Assembly: GCF_901709675.1 (NCBI RefSeq)
Contig: NC_051098.1
Span: forward strand, 7,815,000 to 7,878,999
Length of the DNA stretch: 64,000 nucleotides
DNA from: Syngnathus acus
Taxonomy: Eukaryota > Chordata > Actinopteri > Syngnathiformes > Syngnathidae
Direction of reading: 5' to 3'
Part shown: positions 11,159 to 24,173 of the stretch, one piece after another
Position numbering within the stretch: the first letter of the stretch is position 1
Layout: every line of letters begins with the position of its first letter
Program-made: the position numbers and the translations under genes
The notes under the pieces: model-generated
Told to the model about the DNA's origin: nothing
Database searches by the model: none
The model's input: the letters and a program-made list of their open reading frames with translations, nothing else

Positions 11159-12839
11159 CTCCGCCTACAACTTGTCATAGGGGATCGGCACTGTCTTTGA
11201 TAGCTTGCCCAAATGTGCCCCCCCGCCCCATAGAAACTGCCCTGCAGATGTCGTTGCTGTATGCTGACTACAAAGAAAGGAGGCCTTTATGAGCCCAGCA
11301 TCTATTTTGGGCTCCAGTGTTCCCAAGATGTGAAGTCCTGTAAAAGACGTACGGAGCTAATCTTGAAAACATTTTATCTTAAAAACGTTTTATTCCTTGC
11401 CCATGATATTTTTAGATGAAAGACCATAACTAATAAATCAATTGAGGATATATTGTCTTATGTCAGTATGAATAGACCGTCACCCTGGTCGGTTTGGCCC
11501 TGAAAAGAGTTGTTGGTCTTGGCACTAGCAGAGAGAAAGCGAGGAAATATCTATGATAATTAGATTCATTTAAAAAAAAAGGGGCATGGCCTTACCCAGA
11601 AAGAAGCAGAACTGTTGCACTGTGAGAAGGCCAAGGTCTTAGGGGCAATATTAGTTCTCGATATTATCTTTAATTAAAGCACCAATCCCCCAACCAAGTT
11701 GTCCAAACACTTCTAAATAGGCTGCGTAAATCAGACAAACATCCTCAATATTCGATGGGTGCGCAGTGTTCACAGGAGCCTCCAGATGGTTTTCCTCTCT
11801 CAAGCCTTTTCACAGGGGATGGATGCTATGGACAGCTATGCTCTGTTCCACTCGACATCTTCATCCAAGTCGCATGTTCCCTTGTCTTCATCTGGTTTGA
11901 ACAGTTTGTTATAGAGCTTGAGTTGGAGTACTACTTTCAAAATAGGATACGTACTTATTGATTGTGACATCTTAATGGATTTTTCAAATAGATCTCAGAA
12001 AAGAGAAGGAAACATTGTCAGGAGTCTTCTTTTTGATCTGGACATAAAGTAGAAATTCACAGTAACACAGCAAGGTAATCAAAGAGTGCCGTACCGTTTG
12101 CGATCAGGAGGTGGAACGATGCCTTGCTTAAGGGCACCGCAGTAGTCAGCAACTGGCATCACTCCAACAAGTAGTTACTGTTATTTGTGTCTGTTTGTTT
12201 TGTTTTACATATTTGTCCATATTGGGACTCAGACTCTATTGCCACATCAAAAGTATGTTGGATTGGTCATGGTGACGGTGTACTGTCTCATCATTTTGAC
12301 TGATGATTTGAACCATGAGAAACTTGTAGTCACAGTCTTGACTCATTTTGCAGAACACTGTTTGTTTGGTCCCCCCAATTCCGATCTAGATATTCCCACC
12401 ACATACTGACAGTAAAGGTTGAGTGCATTTCGTATTGATGCAGATGAGTTTACTTGGGAGTTGGTTGGAACTGAAGCTGTCTAACTCATGCATTCAGTTT
12501 ATCTAAAGGAAAATGACAATACATCACTATTAAGACTTTTCCCATAAGAATCTGAAGGACTTTTGAATGGAAAATATTGCCACTTTTCAAAGCCATGTCT
12601 GTATGTAGTCAAATTAGATTTAGCAGATAAGTTTAAAAGACGAGTAGTTATGCAGCAAAATAGGGCACATATCTTACTTCATACAGTAGTTTAAAAAAAT
12701 CCTACTTAAGTGGGAGGGAGGGAACAAGAGTCTAGTAATTGATAAGCGAATGGCCTGGTGCCAGGCTCACGACTCCCCCCCCCCCTTTTTTTCATCACCA
12801 CCCGCCTCTTCCCCCAACTCATGCACAAACACCCCACCC

Positions 12840-13060
12840 AGTGGCTAAATCAACCGCCATCACCGCCCCTTCAGTGGCGTCTTATGGCTCGCTATTCCTC
12901 TTCATTAGCATCCCAGAAGGGGATGCTTGTCATGTAATTAGCAGAGGAGGGTCTGTGAGGGCGACGCACACCCTCATTAGGAGGAGCGAGGGGAGGCCAG
13001 AGAGAGGGCTACTTGCTGGAAGAACACAGCAGGGAAGATGTCAGAAGCAATTCACCATCT
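12840..13060. promoter_or_regulatory. candidate intergenic regulatory element
   Basis: A non-repetitive block standing out from AT-rich flanks. It contains an 8-base inverted repeat, AGCATCCC (12907-12914) and GGGATGCT (12920-12927), separated by 5 bases. Homeodomain-type words CATTAG and TAATTAG lie on either side. Conservation could not be tested here. Confidence 0.35.
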
Positions 13061-13814
13061 GAGAGACAATAGGTATTCCCTACCTTAAGTTTGTATTCAA
13101 AAGTACAAGGTCATCATTTCCCTGTGGACCTGTTGCACAATGTTAACGCCACTACATCCCCGCGGTGTTAACACTGATAACAACATCAGGCCAAGGAGTC
13201 GACATTGTTCACTGGAGGCAGCCTGTGATGAGCTTGTAGCTGCCGAGGATGTCTTATCAGAGTGATGAGAGGAGCAAAGGAGTTGCTTGTCACCGGATGG
13301 GTTTCACTACCTATTCCGTATCCTGATTCCTTTATATACGCACCCACTGGCACTGTTGTATCAATAATACTATGTACATGGAAAGGTGACCAAAACAAAT
13401 TGGACTTTCTTATTTCGGGGCAAAGTACTATATTTCCAGACTTACTTTATTTGAAAGTGAACATTACATTTCAATATAATAAATATGTGCAATTAAAAAA
13501 AAACAACTCAAATGTCTGTGAAAGGTTGAATGACAAACCACACTGGCACTACATTTATTAGTTGATTCAGTCCAAGTCCCAATCTGCAGATTGGAACAAA
13601 CAACGGTATGTCCTTCTCCAATACGTTCCAAAAGTAATACTTGACAATAATAGATTACGTCTAAGTGCCGAGAGTACCGTTAAGGGTAAAACCCAAGGTG
13701 TGAGTCACTTACGGTCAGGTTTACATATCGTGCAGTGTAGTGTTATGTTTCACTTTCCTGGTTTCCATGCAGGCAGAATGGGTTCAGTTCAGCGATGGTG
13801 TCAATTGTCTATAC

Positions 13815-14151
13815 CAGGGGTGTCAAACTCATTTCTGTCACGGGCCGCATCATAGTCATAGTTTCCTTCGGAGGGCCATTATGACTGTCAACGTCTTTTA
13901 TGATATACAGCATAGCCGACACAACAAACCGATGAATACGTTTTGAAATCAAAGACAAGTAAAACTGGTCAAATATCTTTGAAAAATAAATGGTAATGAA
14001 AATTGCTAGCAATACCTCTATTTTTTTAAAGTGAAGACAGTTTGTAATTCTAGTGTTGACACATGAAGTTGATCCACAATTTGTCTTTGCGGACCACATA
14101 CAATGATATGGTGGGCCATATCTGGCCCCCGGGGCTTGGGTTTGACATTTG
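13815..14151. mobile_element. nonautonomous hAT element (MITE)
   Basis: The element starts CAGGGGTGTCAAACTCA and ends TTGGGTTTGACATTTG, whose complement (CAAATGTCAAACCCAA) is a diverged inverted copy of the start. It is flanked by perfect 8-base direct repeats GTCTATAC at 13807-13814 and 14152-14159, the duplication size of hAT transposons. Inner words such as CGGGCCGCATCATAGTCATAG and CTGGCCCCCGGGGCTTG are typical of an abundant fish hAT MITE. It has no transposase. Confidence 0.88.
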
Positions 14152-14181
14152 GTCTATACAGTACATGCAACTGTGATTGTC

Positions 14182-14280
14182 CAGGTGTAACCCGCTTCTC
14201 ACCGAAGTAAACTGGGACAGTTTCCGACTCATCTGCAAGTCTAATGAGGATAAGCGGTACTGAAAATGAGTAGATGGCTG
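14182..14280 (+). repeat. V-SINE 3' end
   Basis: CCAGGTGTAACCCGCTTCTC, AAACTGGGACAG, then AATGAGGATAAGCGGTA and AAAATGAGTAGATGG match the 3' portion of V-SINEs on the plus strand. It abuts the hAT MITE. Confidence 0.7.
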
Positions 14281-15194
14281 TCACAAATGTTTTCATAAAG
14301 CCTGTTAAATTACGTCTGGAATCAAATCTTGAGTTCACATGCAATGTCATAAAAACTCACTGTCACTGTCCGAGAGTTTCTGTAAATAAAAGTATGACGC
14401 CGGTCGAACACAGGATCATTGTGGAGTTGTGTGAGGCCATGTCTGATTTCATTTACAACTGGAATGCTGATTAGTTGTCTACCCAAAAAACTATTTTCCA
14501 GAACTGCAATTTCTTTGTCTGATTCATAGCTTCTAATCGCTTTGCTCCGTTCACCTCAAATATGATTAGAGAATTTAAAAAAGCATGTTCCAGAAACTAA
14601 AAGCATGTCCATGTTTTATCTGCACATCTCTGCTTGGATTGATTTTGAACTGTGAGACTGTGTTTGTAAAGTAGAAGGACTGGGATAGCTCAAGTTCTCC
14701 TACACTTTCACTCGACTACAGACACACACACACATTTTTCATATCACGGCTGTCTGGCAAGTAGGTGTGTCTTTGTTTGGCTCCCAGCGTCATGTTCCCG
14801 TTTCCAACCGCCGGCCGCCTCCACTCATCCACACCTCACTCAGCCCTTCTTGCACTCCCACACCTCACCCTGTGCTGAAAGCTATTTTTAGAGCAAACTT
14901 GGTTTAAAGATGTCAGGTCGGTAGTATGCAGAGGAGTTTTTTTGGGGGGGAGGAAACAGTCTGTTTCTAGTTTTGACCCCATATTATTTCATTTCCGACT
15001 CGGAAGCCCACTTTCTTTGACCTGTCTTGGTTGAACTTTCCCTAATACACGTTCCCTTTTTGGTGACTTTCTCCATGTGGTCTAGGTCTGACATAATATA
15101 TATAAAATTCTACCAAAAACTCGTGTTTGCAGGTGTCAGCAACAACATAAAGGCCACAATATTTCTACTTTTCACAAAGTAAACTAAATCAGAG

Positions 15195-15405
15195 ATACAA
15201 CTACTAAATGTTCTTTTTAGCTCAAAAATAATTATTATTGTTATCAAAATAACTACGCATGCGAACTTATTAAAAATATGAATTTTGAACAAATGCATAG
15301 TTACACCCACAAGATGTACTTTTCAGCTCAAAAACAATTATCATTGTTATCAAATTGACTTATGCACACAAACTTCTGATTAAAACCAATATAAATTGTT
15401 AGAAA
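15195..15405. repeat. imperfect tandem duplication, unit about 106 bp
   Basis: The segment holding AGCTCAAAAATAATTATTATT (from 15219) recurs as AGCTCAAAAACAATTATCATT (from 15325), with similar flanks (GTTATCAAA, GCGAACTT/CACAAACTT). Two diverged AT-rich copies, no coding frame. Confidence 0.7.
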
Positions 15406-16672
15406 CAAAACAACAAAACCCTATCGACTTAATAACTAGATCTTGGAACCCCTTTGGCTTGAAACACGCTTCTCTATTTCTCCAGTTTCAATTGAGATGA
15501 CATATACACCACCTACTTTAATTTGACCTCCATCAAATTGTGCTCATATTATGCAGATCCATTCAAGGATTTTGAAAAAAATGAACAAAAAGAAACACTG
15601 AAAACAAGGCCATGTTTTATGGAAAACGTGCTGTTGTGAAACGCTAACTAGGTTATCCTTTAAAATAGTGAGATATGAAAGTTTTCATTTAAATGTGAAA
15701 AAAAAGTTTGAACAGGCTTGAAATGAGAGCTTTAGCTTGTCACACGGCTCAACTGTGCCCTCTATCTGTGATTTGTGGAAATACAAACATGTCAAAAAAC
15801 TGTTCTTGACAGCATGACACAGGAACAAATTTGAGTTGATGCAGACATTAGACACTATCAACAACAAAAAGTTACAAAAACCATAATGTGACATGAAATG
15901 CAATCACTTCAGTTACCACCTAGTTACGTCGGTATTTCCAATAAGTCCTGCATACCATGTGTTAACGCTTTACTCCCCATACAAGCGTGATGACAGCGTC
16001 GCTGTGCCCATTAAAGAGTCGCTTTGGAATGCTTGCGGTTTCCTCTACGTTGGAATATATTGTCACTCACTGGCGAATAAACACCGGCGTTAAAAGTGAC
16101 TCACTCCCTTGCTTGTTTGTGGCCTGTAGATGTGCTGTATATAGTGTTGCTGTAACGTTTCAACAGTATCAGTACACAAGCGGGCACTTCCTGTTTTATA
16201 TACAGTGGAAACTGTAATGTTTGATATGCTGGCCATCCTCTCAACAAGTTTTCTCTTAATGCAGAATGGAAATAGAAATCCTAAGTTCCAGGGTCAAACT
16301 GTGATCTGTGTGAGTAGCAAATAAAATGTAGTAGTTTTCTTTATTGTTTTTTATTTAGTTGACACCCCCTTAAAATGTTCATAATATGAAGACCTGATGA
16401 CTTTGCCTTTAACAATAAATGGTTCAAAGATGATTCCATTTCAATGAAATGCTTCAAAAGTGACCATGAACATGTGCTTTTGGTAAAGACTCTCAGCAAC
16501 TTCCACTTGCAAAACAAGCTAAGATTTGCTTCCCCGTGGCAAACACATTTCTTTGTATGACATTGCAGAAAAAAACATAATTACTGTTTGGCAATAAGTC
16601 TTTTTTTTTTTTTGTAAAATAGGTCAAATAAAAAAACAATAAACAAATTGTGAACTGTTCTTATTTTTAGAG

Positions 16673-16690
16673 GGGTGGGGGGGGGGGGGG
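16673..16690 (+). repeat. poly-G tract
   Basis: AGGGGT followed by fourteen G. A similar G run is at 17171-17184. Confidence 0.9.
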
Positions 16691-16894
16691 CGGGTAAATG
16701 TCATACTTGCCAAAAAACAAAACATTCAGAGTTGAAACTTGGCTGAACTTTGCAGTTTAATTTTCCAGAGAGTTTTAGTTGAATTCTAAATGGTTTGAAT
16801 CTAAAGGTTTACGCTGTATTTGTAGTTTAAGACCTCCATTCTGAACCATACCTTCCTTCAAAAGACACGGAATCGGCTCCTTGACTTTCTATCT

Positions 16895-17095
16895 GGAGTT
16901 TGCGTGCTCTGCAGGGACTCCCGCTTCCTCCCACTGCTCACATCTCATAAAAATGCATGTTAAGTAAAGTGAAGATTCAAAATTCTTCGTAAGCGTGAAT
17001 ATGAGTGTGAATGGTCATTCAGTCTCCCTGTGATTAGTTGGTGCCAAAGTCAGCTGGGATAAGCCCCAGCTCACCTATGACCCCAATGAAGATAA
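16895..17095 (+). repeat. eroded V-SINE
   Basis: GAGTTTGCGTGCTCTGCAGG, TTCCTCCCACTGCTCACATC, GTGTGAATGGTCATTCAGTC, GTGATTAGTTGGTGCC and AAAGTCAGCTGGGATAAGC follow V-SINE order on the plus strand. Confidence 0.75.
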
Positions 17096-18954
17096 TTTTT
17101 ATAGAAAAAGGATGGGATTGTGGATGGCTGTTTGTGCATGCTGAATTCCCCACTCCTATTTTATGACTAAGGGGGGGGGGGGGGCACGAAAGTCTTCAAC
17201 AAGCTTTCCTTTGGCTTGAACCACAGAGCCCTCCAGTGGCCAGAGATGCTACTACCGTTTCCCATGAATAGGCTCAATAGGCAAGCTCTCTTTATTAGAT
17301 CCAGATTTGACCGTCTCAAGGCACAGATGGATGATTTTTGTAGTCTGCCGAACAGCCCACGTCGGGTTCAGTCTGTCAGACATGTCTGGGAGGGGGTTGC
17401 CGAGGTGGAAGGAGAGACGCAGGCCTCAAAGTAAATGATTTGAGAATGTGGGGACGGGGGTTAAAAACCCAAAACCCGAGAGCCCGGCTCAGGTCTGCAT
17501 CCTTCCAAGGAACAACACGTTTCTTATTGAGGCGGGCCGGCCAGATCCAAATGAGAGGTGACAGCATATTCATTTCAACCAGTGTTTTTCTTTAAAACAC
17601 CGCTGAATGACGAGCAGTCACTAGATTTATAATTCGGAGGAATGAGTGAGAATTACTAAATAGGACCCAAGCAATCACTTTTAAGCTTTATTTCGTGTTG
17701 GCCATGAGTCATTATGAATTGCTCTAAAACGAGCACTTGGTTTGCTGGCTTGTAGCAGGATCTCACACTTAAAGCTGACTCAAGTGGGATGGAAAATCCA
17801 TTTCTCACATATGAAAAATGTGATTTCCAGTGATGGGTGGGGATTACTGTAATTAAGCAGATTTTTCAGGTATCCGTTATTTAAGTGAGTATATTCATTT
17901 TTCTGATGACCTTTTACTTTGACTCCTTGCATTTCAAAACTGGACCTTCTACTCTTACATTATCCAAACAAGGGATGTTGAGTGACTGAGAGCTTTTCAG
18001 GCAGAAATATAACAAGGACAGCTTTGATTCGGAATAGAGTAAACCCGGTAGAATAATGTCAAAGCCAACAGAAATATTCCTGGTGTATGCAGTGAAAAAG
18101 ATTTTGCCATTCACAAATGTTCCATCAAAGCAAACCCTCCACCCTCTCAAAAATAAGATATACTTATATTAAGTGCACTATGCTCTTCATATGTTAACAA
18201 GTTTTCACATTGAATATCAATTAAAATTAAAATGCTAAATGAATATTAAATATAATTCACGGTGAAACTGTACTTTTATGCTTAAATACATTGAAGAGTC
18301 TGTGCTTTTTGTGTTGAATCAGTATTTCTACTTTTCCTAATGATTTTCTGCACGCAAGTATCTGCGCTTCTACTGACGTAGAGCGTGTGAGTACTTCTGC
18401 CAACTGGCAACTTCTAATGCACATACTGTAGACACACGCTAAGAGCATACGAGAGCATAATTGCTTGTAATTACTACACGCACTGTGTCTCGCCACCACA
18501 TGTCACTCTCCAAACTTCCTCTCGTCTGAGCTCGGCCTCAAGCCTGCGGCGTAGAATACTGCCACGTGAGGTCACATCGTGGACATACTACAAGCCGATG
18601 AGTGGCAGCACATCAGGAGGCATTGGGAGGTCATTCATTTATAGGGATGCTATTAACTTCATAAATGTTGGCCCCATAAAATGTCTGACTTGTTTTAATT
18701 TAATACTTCCCTATTGCTAATTATTATACACACACAGCCGCTGACACACGTATTTGAACATCAGAGCTATGTGTCAACCAGTTCTAAAAAGTGCAGTCTG
18801 ATTTTTGTTTTACTGGTTAGGGACATTCTTCAAGGATGATTACTTTTGTTGCACACTCACTCACTTCATTCGGTACCCCTGTACTGATTTAATGAGATGC
18901 AATAAAATAGCTGGGTGCTCTCCGTACAAACATGACTTGAAAAGAAAGGTCGTA

Positions 18955-19030
18955 GAGCAGTGGTCCCTGATTACCGAGCGGTGGACCGTTACTGGGCTGC
19001 AAAACACCGTAGCGGCCCGCACAAATAGAA
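18955..19030. mobile_element. hAT-like transposon end fragment
   Basis: AGCAGTGGTCCCTGATTACCG, then GTGGACCGTTACTGGGCTGC and GCGGCCCGCAC, resemble the terminal part of fish and mammalian hAT MITEs that begin CAGTGGTCCCCAACC. The other end was not found. Confidence 0.45.
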
Positions 19031-22000
19031 GTGGGACTTCTTTATGCTCTTTGTATGGGACTGTTAGATCAATGCAAATTTCTGTTAGCGGCATTTCATA
19101 TTTTCAGTTGGCTAGCGGACATCAATAGACAAAATTGTATGGCTTGGTTAAATGTTTTGGTGATTAATATCCAATGTTTAAGTATATTCTGTTTTATGTT
19201 TCAGTTTTACTAGAAACTTCAACTGGGAGGTACAGAAAAACAGCTTGAGGCAAACACGCTTGGGATCTTCATTTGGAGAATTGAGCAAGGACGTGAAAAC
19301 CGGTGCTAAGGAATATAATAAGAGGTGTGTTGTAATAGGTTTAAATGGTTTTACATTGTTTGTACATTGTTGAGAACTTATACGTAAACACAAAAGATCT
19401 CACCTCACATCTGCAGGATTCTCTCGTGCATTGTGATACAGAAGTAGATGCTATCATCCAATGAGTGCTACTGTAATGTGGAGTTAAACAATTCAGTTGA
19501 ACATCATATACCATCAGGAATGGTCTGTATTTCATTCTTTGTTGCAGTCTACAAAGGGATAAAAGTTCACAAAAATAAAAAAATCGACCCAAAAAGCAGA
19601 GCAATGTTATCTTTGTAAAGTCAGATTTTTTTTCTCTCTTCTGTGGGGATCCCATTAGGTGCACAGCGGGTAGTAAAGTGGAAAGGAGTTCCCTACAAAT
19701 TCCAAAAGGCATCTATCATTTTGAAGTTGGGCCTTTTTAAAGTTGAACTGATAAGAATGTTAAGCTAAGAAAATCAGTGTTGTTCCATGAAAAGATCTGA
19801 CATGGGGGGAGGAGGGTCTGGCCTTCTCTGGTGCCATGCTGCCATTTGCTCCCTCCCCGAGGAACAAAAAGAGGGCTGGGACGGCCTGGATCTCCATCTC
19901 TGGAACATCTATGGTAGCCCCTTAAACTAAATAAATAATTCATTACAGTTCAGGGTGAGGGGCTTCATTTACACCATGCGATGTAATCGCAAAAATGTCT
20001 GCGTAAGTTGCCCAAATCATCTCAAAATAAGTTTTGGATGGAGTCCCAGGAGGAGCAGTTCTGAAGTGTTAGCATGCATGGAGAAAAGAATGGCAACGGA
20101 ATGCGTGATGGAAGTTTCTTTAGCAACATTTAGTCTGGATGCAAAAACACCTCGCAGCCACGTCAAAGTTCTTCAAAAATATAGCCTCAGACAGTATTTA
20201 ATAGCCTTAATGGAGGAACCAGACATGCAAGGAATTTGCAAATATTCTTCTTTTCCACCCTCTGTACGAAAAGCAGGGTTGCCACAATCAGGCTGAACAA
20301 CCAAGCTTGAAGTAATCACAGCGGGTCATTTGGACAACCTCCTTATGGCTAACCATTAATCATCATTCAGACTTGAGGTTAAAGCAGGTCACTAAAGGGT
20401 GAGATGACCTGGAGTGTAAATTGAGGAGAAGTTTGTACATGGATAAACTTTTGGGAAAGTCATGGTAGCAAACAACATATCGTGCACTGCTTTGATTAAC
20501 ACATTTTATTTCTAGAACTGTTGACCGATCATTCAAACTTAATGCCTGTAAGGCGCCTCTATAATTCCATTTTTTTTCCAATTCCAAATTTCATCGTCGT
20601 AAGTGATCGCTGCACACAAGCATATCAAGCCCTCTTTTGACGAAATGAACGTATTGCCATGGCAAAATCATCCAACAACAGCAATCCATGTCAAGTCTCA
20701 TATGGATGGCTTTTTTCCCTGCTCATTCCAAAGTTGGGTCAGAAAACGGCAGCGTGATGTGATGCCAGTGTCTTGCCTCCGATGTCTTCTTTTTTTGAGG
20801 CATAACAGCAAGCAGTGTCTGACTAAAGGAACTCATTTCTGTCACAGCATTTTATCTTCAGAACTCCTCTCATAGTTGGATGACATGATTCCAGCATCGT
20901 GCCTCATTATTTGCAAATTTGGGTTAATTTTGGTCCCACACCTTGTCTTGTCAGCAAGCAGCATTTCATGCACTGTCTTGACTATCCAAGAACCGCAACA
21001 GCCGAGAATTACGAGGATTGATATGATTTAAAGGTTAAAATATTAACATGAATTACAAAAACATTCATGAATGGAGTATTTATATCAGCAGTAAAATATC
21101 ATATGTACATCACGTATTTATCATACAGCAATTTTGCCATCTTTAAGGAATTCGTCGGTTGTCGTTCAAATGTGCTAGAAAACTCGTGATACAATATCCT
21201 GAGGAAGGCAACACAGTAGGATCATGAATGCCATTTTTCACTGAAACGGATGTTGGGATTTCCGTCCATTGTTTGACACTGGGAACAATATTATTGACGC
21301 TGTTGTTCCTAATCACTGCGCTAGGAAATGCTGCGACAAACAGCGAGTGATGAAAGCAAACCTTTATACCAGATGACCTCTCTTTGAGGGAAAAATACAT
21401 GCAGTCGATTGACTAGTGTTGGTTTTTACATTAGCAAGTATGGACATTTTTTCCCCAGCTAAAATCGAGCCTGGAGAGTGAGAATGACTTATTGAATTTC
21501 AAAGACATCCTGTGCAGTTTGATAAAATCACAAATGAACACACACTAGGAAAAAGTCACAAAGTGAGCTGCCTGTTTCCCGCCGATTGCCCGGCGTGAAA
21601 TAGCGACCTTGACGGGCCAATAAAAAGGCTACGCATGGGTAAGCGGCCTTACGTGGATTGCAACCAACACCCCTTTGGTGGAGCTCTTTTCTTGGAAGAT
21701 ACGAGCAGTGTGAAGGAAATGAAGTTAGTGAGCTGAGTGGTTGCGGGTTATGAAGTTTGTGTGTGTGTGTGTGTAGAGGGGGGGGGTCATATAAGCAGGA
21801 AAAGGGCAAGAAGGGGGGAGGGGTGCTGATAAACTTGTGTCAATGTTTTTGGAATCCCGTAGGAAATGTCACCAAGGGGACAGACAAATACAATAAACTA
21901 CATATGGATTCCTAATGATGATCTGCTTGCATTCAGCCAATGAGCTTTTAGATGGTTGTCACATACTGTTGGAAGATTTGCATGGGTGTTGCTATGATAC

Positions 22001-22227
22001 ATCATGATGTATTAACAGGCAGGCAGTTACTATATTGCTGGGACCTTTAATATGGCCTTCTTATCTATGGCACTCTTGGCACAATTACTAGTTGAATTAA
22101 ATAATAATGAATTAGTGGATGTTTATTGTTTATATATTTTTACGTTAAGAATCTCAGGCATTGCTGTTTTCAGTTGCTTTCGTGTGGACCACATGGAATT
22201 TTCTCTCTTATCCTCATAATTATGGAA

Positions 22228-22300
22228 TCCAGTTGCAGGCCGGATTGGACGGTTCGGCGAGCCAGATTCGGCCCGTGGGCAGCCAGTTGATGATCAGTGA
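22228..22300. mobile_element. hAT-like transposon fragment
   Basis: CAGGCCGGATTGGACGGTTCGG and CCAGATTCGGCCCGTGGGCAG are typical subterminal words of fish hAT MITEs. Ends not resolved. Confidence 0.45.
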
Positions 22301-22525
22301 TATAATGACTTCTGATAGTTAATGTTCGTATCGCATTGCACAAAGAATTGAAGTTTGGCGTAAGGTCCTCAAAAGTAAAGCAAAAAAATCTGGAACACCT
22401 AGAATACCTAAACCTTATCTGGAGTTAATCAGAAGCACACAGGGGTGGCAAGTGTGGGGGACTCTCGTTTGATCTCATATAATGTATTAGAAGTTATTAT
22501 TTAATTCTGGAAACTGCTGCAGGTG

Positions 22526-22554
22526 TATTATTATTATTATTATTATTATTATTT
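22526..22554 (+). repeat. (ATT)n microsatellite
   Basis: About nine to ten units. Confidence 0.9.
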
Positions 22555-22797
22555 TGAATTTGTTTGTTATTTAATGGCAATTGTATTTTTTATTTTGAAG
22601 GTGCCAACCAACAAAAGGACAAAAATTTAAGTATGTTAATACACTTATTTTAACATTAAGAAGAGTTTTTACATAACACGTATAGCACAATTATGTCGCT
22701 GTTTGAGTGGGTGCATGTGAGTGCGTGTGTGTGCGTGCTTATTTCACGCTCGGTGGCCTCACGGTGCAGACGAGGGGAGGTTTTTCTCTCGCTGCTC

Positions 22798-22930
22798 ATT
22801 GGCCGCAGCCCTCTTTCTCATTTCGCAAACATTTCCATTCATACAACTGCTGCGCGACTCTGAACAAAATAACTCGCAAAGAAAAAACAAACGGACAGCT
22901 TCTCGTGGACAGGAACTAATTATTTAAAAG
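22798..22930 (+). promoter_or_regulatory. distal fli1 promoter (candidate)
   Basis: An inverted CCAAT box (ATTGG, 22798-22802) and a TATA-like TATTTAAAAG (22921-22930) precede a CpG-containing stretch that ends in a strong splice donor at 23012. Transcription start would be near 22950. This promoter would drive the transcript using the alternative coding exon at 24221-24259. It is inferred from signals. Confidence 0.5.
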
Positions 22931-22949
22931 TGTGTAAACGAGGTGGAGC

Positions 22950-23012
22950 AGCGGGAGGAGGAGGAGGAGTGACACCTCCTGCACCGGCGCGCATTAAACG
23001 CATCGAGAACAG
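22950..23012 (+). other. fli1: fli1 distal noncoding exon (candidate)
   Basis: The exon ends GAGAACAG|GTGAGT with its last base at 23012. A well-formed acceptor 1.16 kb downstream (CTTTTACCCCTTTAACATCAG, exon from 24174) would join it to the alternative ATG exon. The 5' limit is a guess from the TATA-like box. Confidence 0.5.
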
Positions 23013-24173
23013 GTGAGTAGACAAATTCTCTGTTGGAAATGCTGCAGGGTGCACAACGATTTGAAACCATAAATACATGCACTTTCTATTTTAATGATAC
23101 AGCTCATCATTTCTGTTATAAATCTCAATCATTTTGCACCTTTGAATCGCTTTGTGGGGTGTGAAGCAACACGGAATGTGTATTAGCTGAGAGTCATGAT
23201 GGATAACAGCAAAAGTAAGATGCTTAAAATGTAACACTAGAGGGGTCCCGGCCCACGGGCCCACGGGGCTGTCTCAGTGGAAGGTTCACGCCGTTATTCA
23301 CCAGCGCTGCCCTGCCTAATTGGGTGCAGATGCCCAGCTCCAGTGCGCCTTTTTTTTTTACCGCGCAGAAATTGGATGCATTTGCAGGGGAAGGGGGGAA
23401 ACTCTCTGTCTTCGCCAACAAAAATGTATTTAAAGCAGGGGCTTGTAACCTCCGGCTCGTGGGCCACAGACTGTGCAACTCTGAGTTTCGAGGAAACCTC
23501 AATATATGTTTGATACATGCATCATATTTGTCATACTGCCCTTGAAGGACGATAGAAAATGGCCAATGATCAGAAAATGTTTTGGATTTAGCACACAGCA
23601 ACACCTCATCAGATTGGGGAAATTGGGCTGTAAAAGAAGGAAAAGTGTATTGCCACTACCCACTGCATGATCACTGGTCAAGCATCATAAATAGTCCTGT
23701 TTTAGTGTTGTGAGTGCGGGCTTCATTTCACATTATTAGTTCTAATTGCAACAAATCCCCCATCCATTGCATGTCCTAATTGAGTTTATAGTTGCATTAA
23801 TTATACACTTTTTAATTTAAGAGATCCAATCATCAGGCAATTTAAAGGATAAATGTGTCTTCCTAACTGTTGCCAAAAAGAGGACTCAAATGCACCGTCC
23901 TCCGAGTGCCCTTTCACCCCCAGACTTTGTAAGCTGCACTTATTAAAGTGAAAAGTGTTTCAATATGTGGTAAGCTTCAGGCTCGGAGGGGGAAGGGGGT
24001 CAGGATGCAAGATGGGGCCCCGGGTCGTCTAACCCCCCTCTTCCATGGGCCACCACAAATAATTCATCCATGTTGATGACATTAAAAAAAAGGGAACAAA
24101 ACATGTACCGGCACCACGTTGCATTAGGAATGCCAGTGATGCAATGAATTCTCTTTTACCCCTTTAACATCAG
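23013..24173. other. intron of the distal fli1 transcript
   Basis: Noncoding. At 23438 a CAGGGGCTTGTAACCTCCGG word followed by TCGTGGGCCACAG suggests the end of an eroded hAT MITE. Otherwise nothing recognised. Confidence 0.45.

Larger units (their letters stand above)
8455..13814. other. ets1-fli1 intergenic DNA, ets1-proximal part
   Basis: No exon or RNA gene was found on either strand. Contents include a (GA)n array (11089-11156), a C-rich patch near 12775-12790 and a less AT-rich block at about 12840-13060 that looks like a candidate regulatory element. Confidence 0.6.
14281..22700. other. ets1-fli1 intergenic DNA, fli1-proximal part
   Basis: No exon was found on either strand. Contents include a tandem duplication (15195-15405), an eroded V-SINE (16895-17095), poly-G runs at 16673-16690 and 17171-17184, hAT fragments at about 18955-19030 and 22228-22300, and an (ATT)n array at 22526-22554. 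The non-repetitive blocks at about 17216-17560 and 18540-18720 could be regulatory. Confidence 0.6.
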
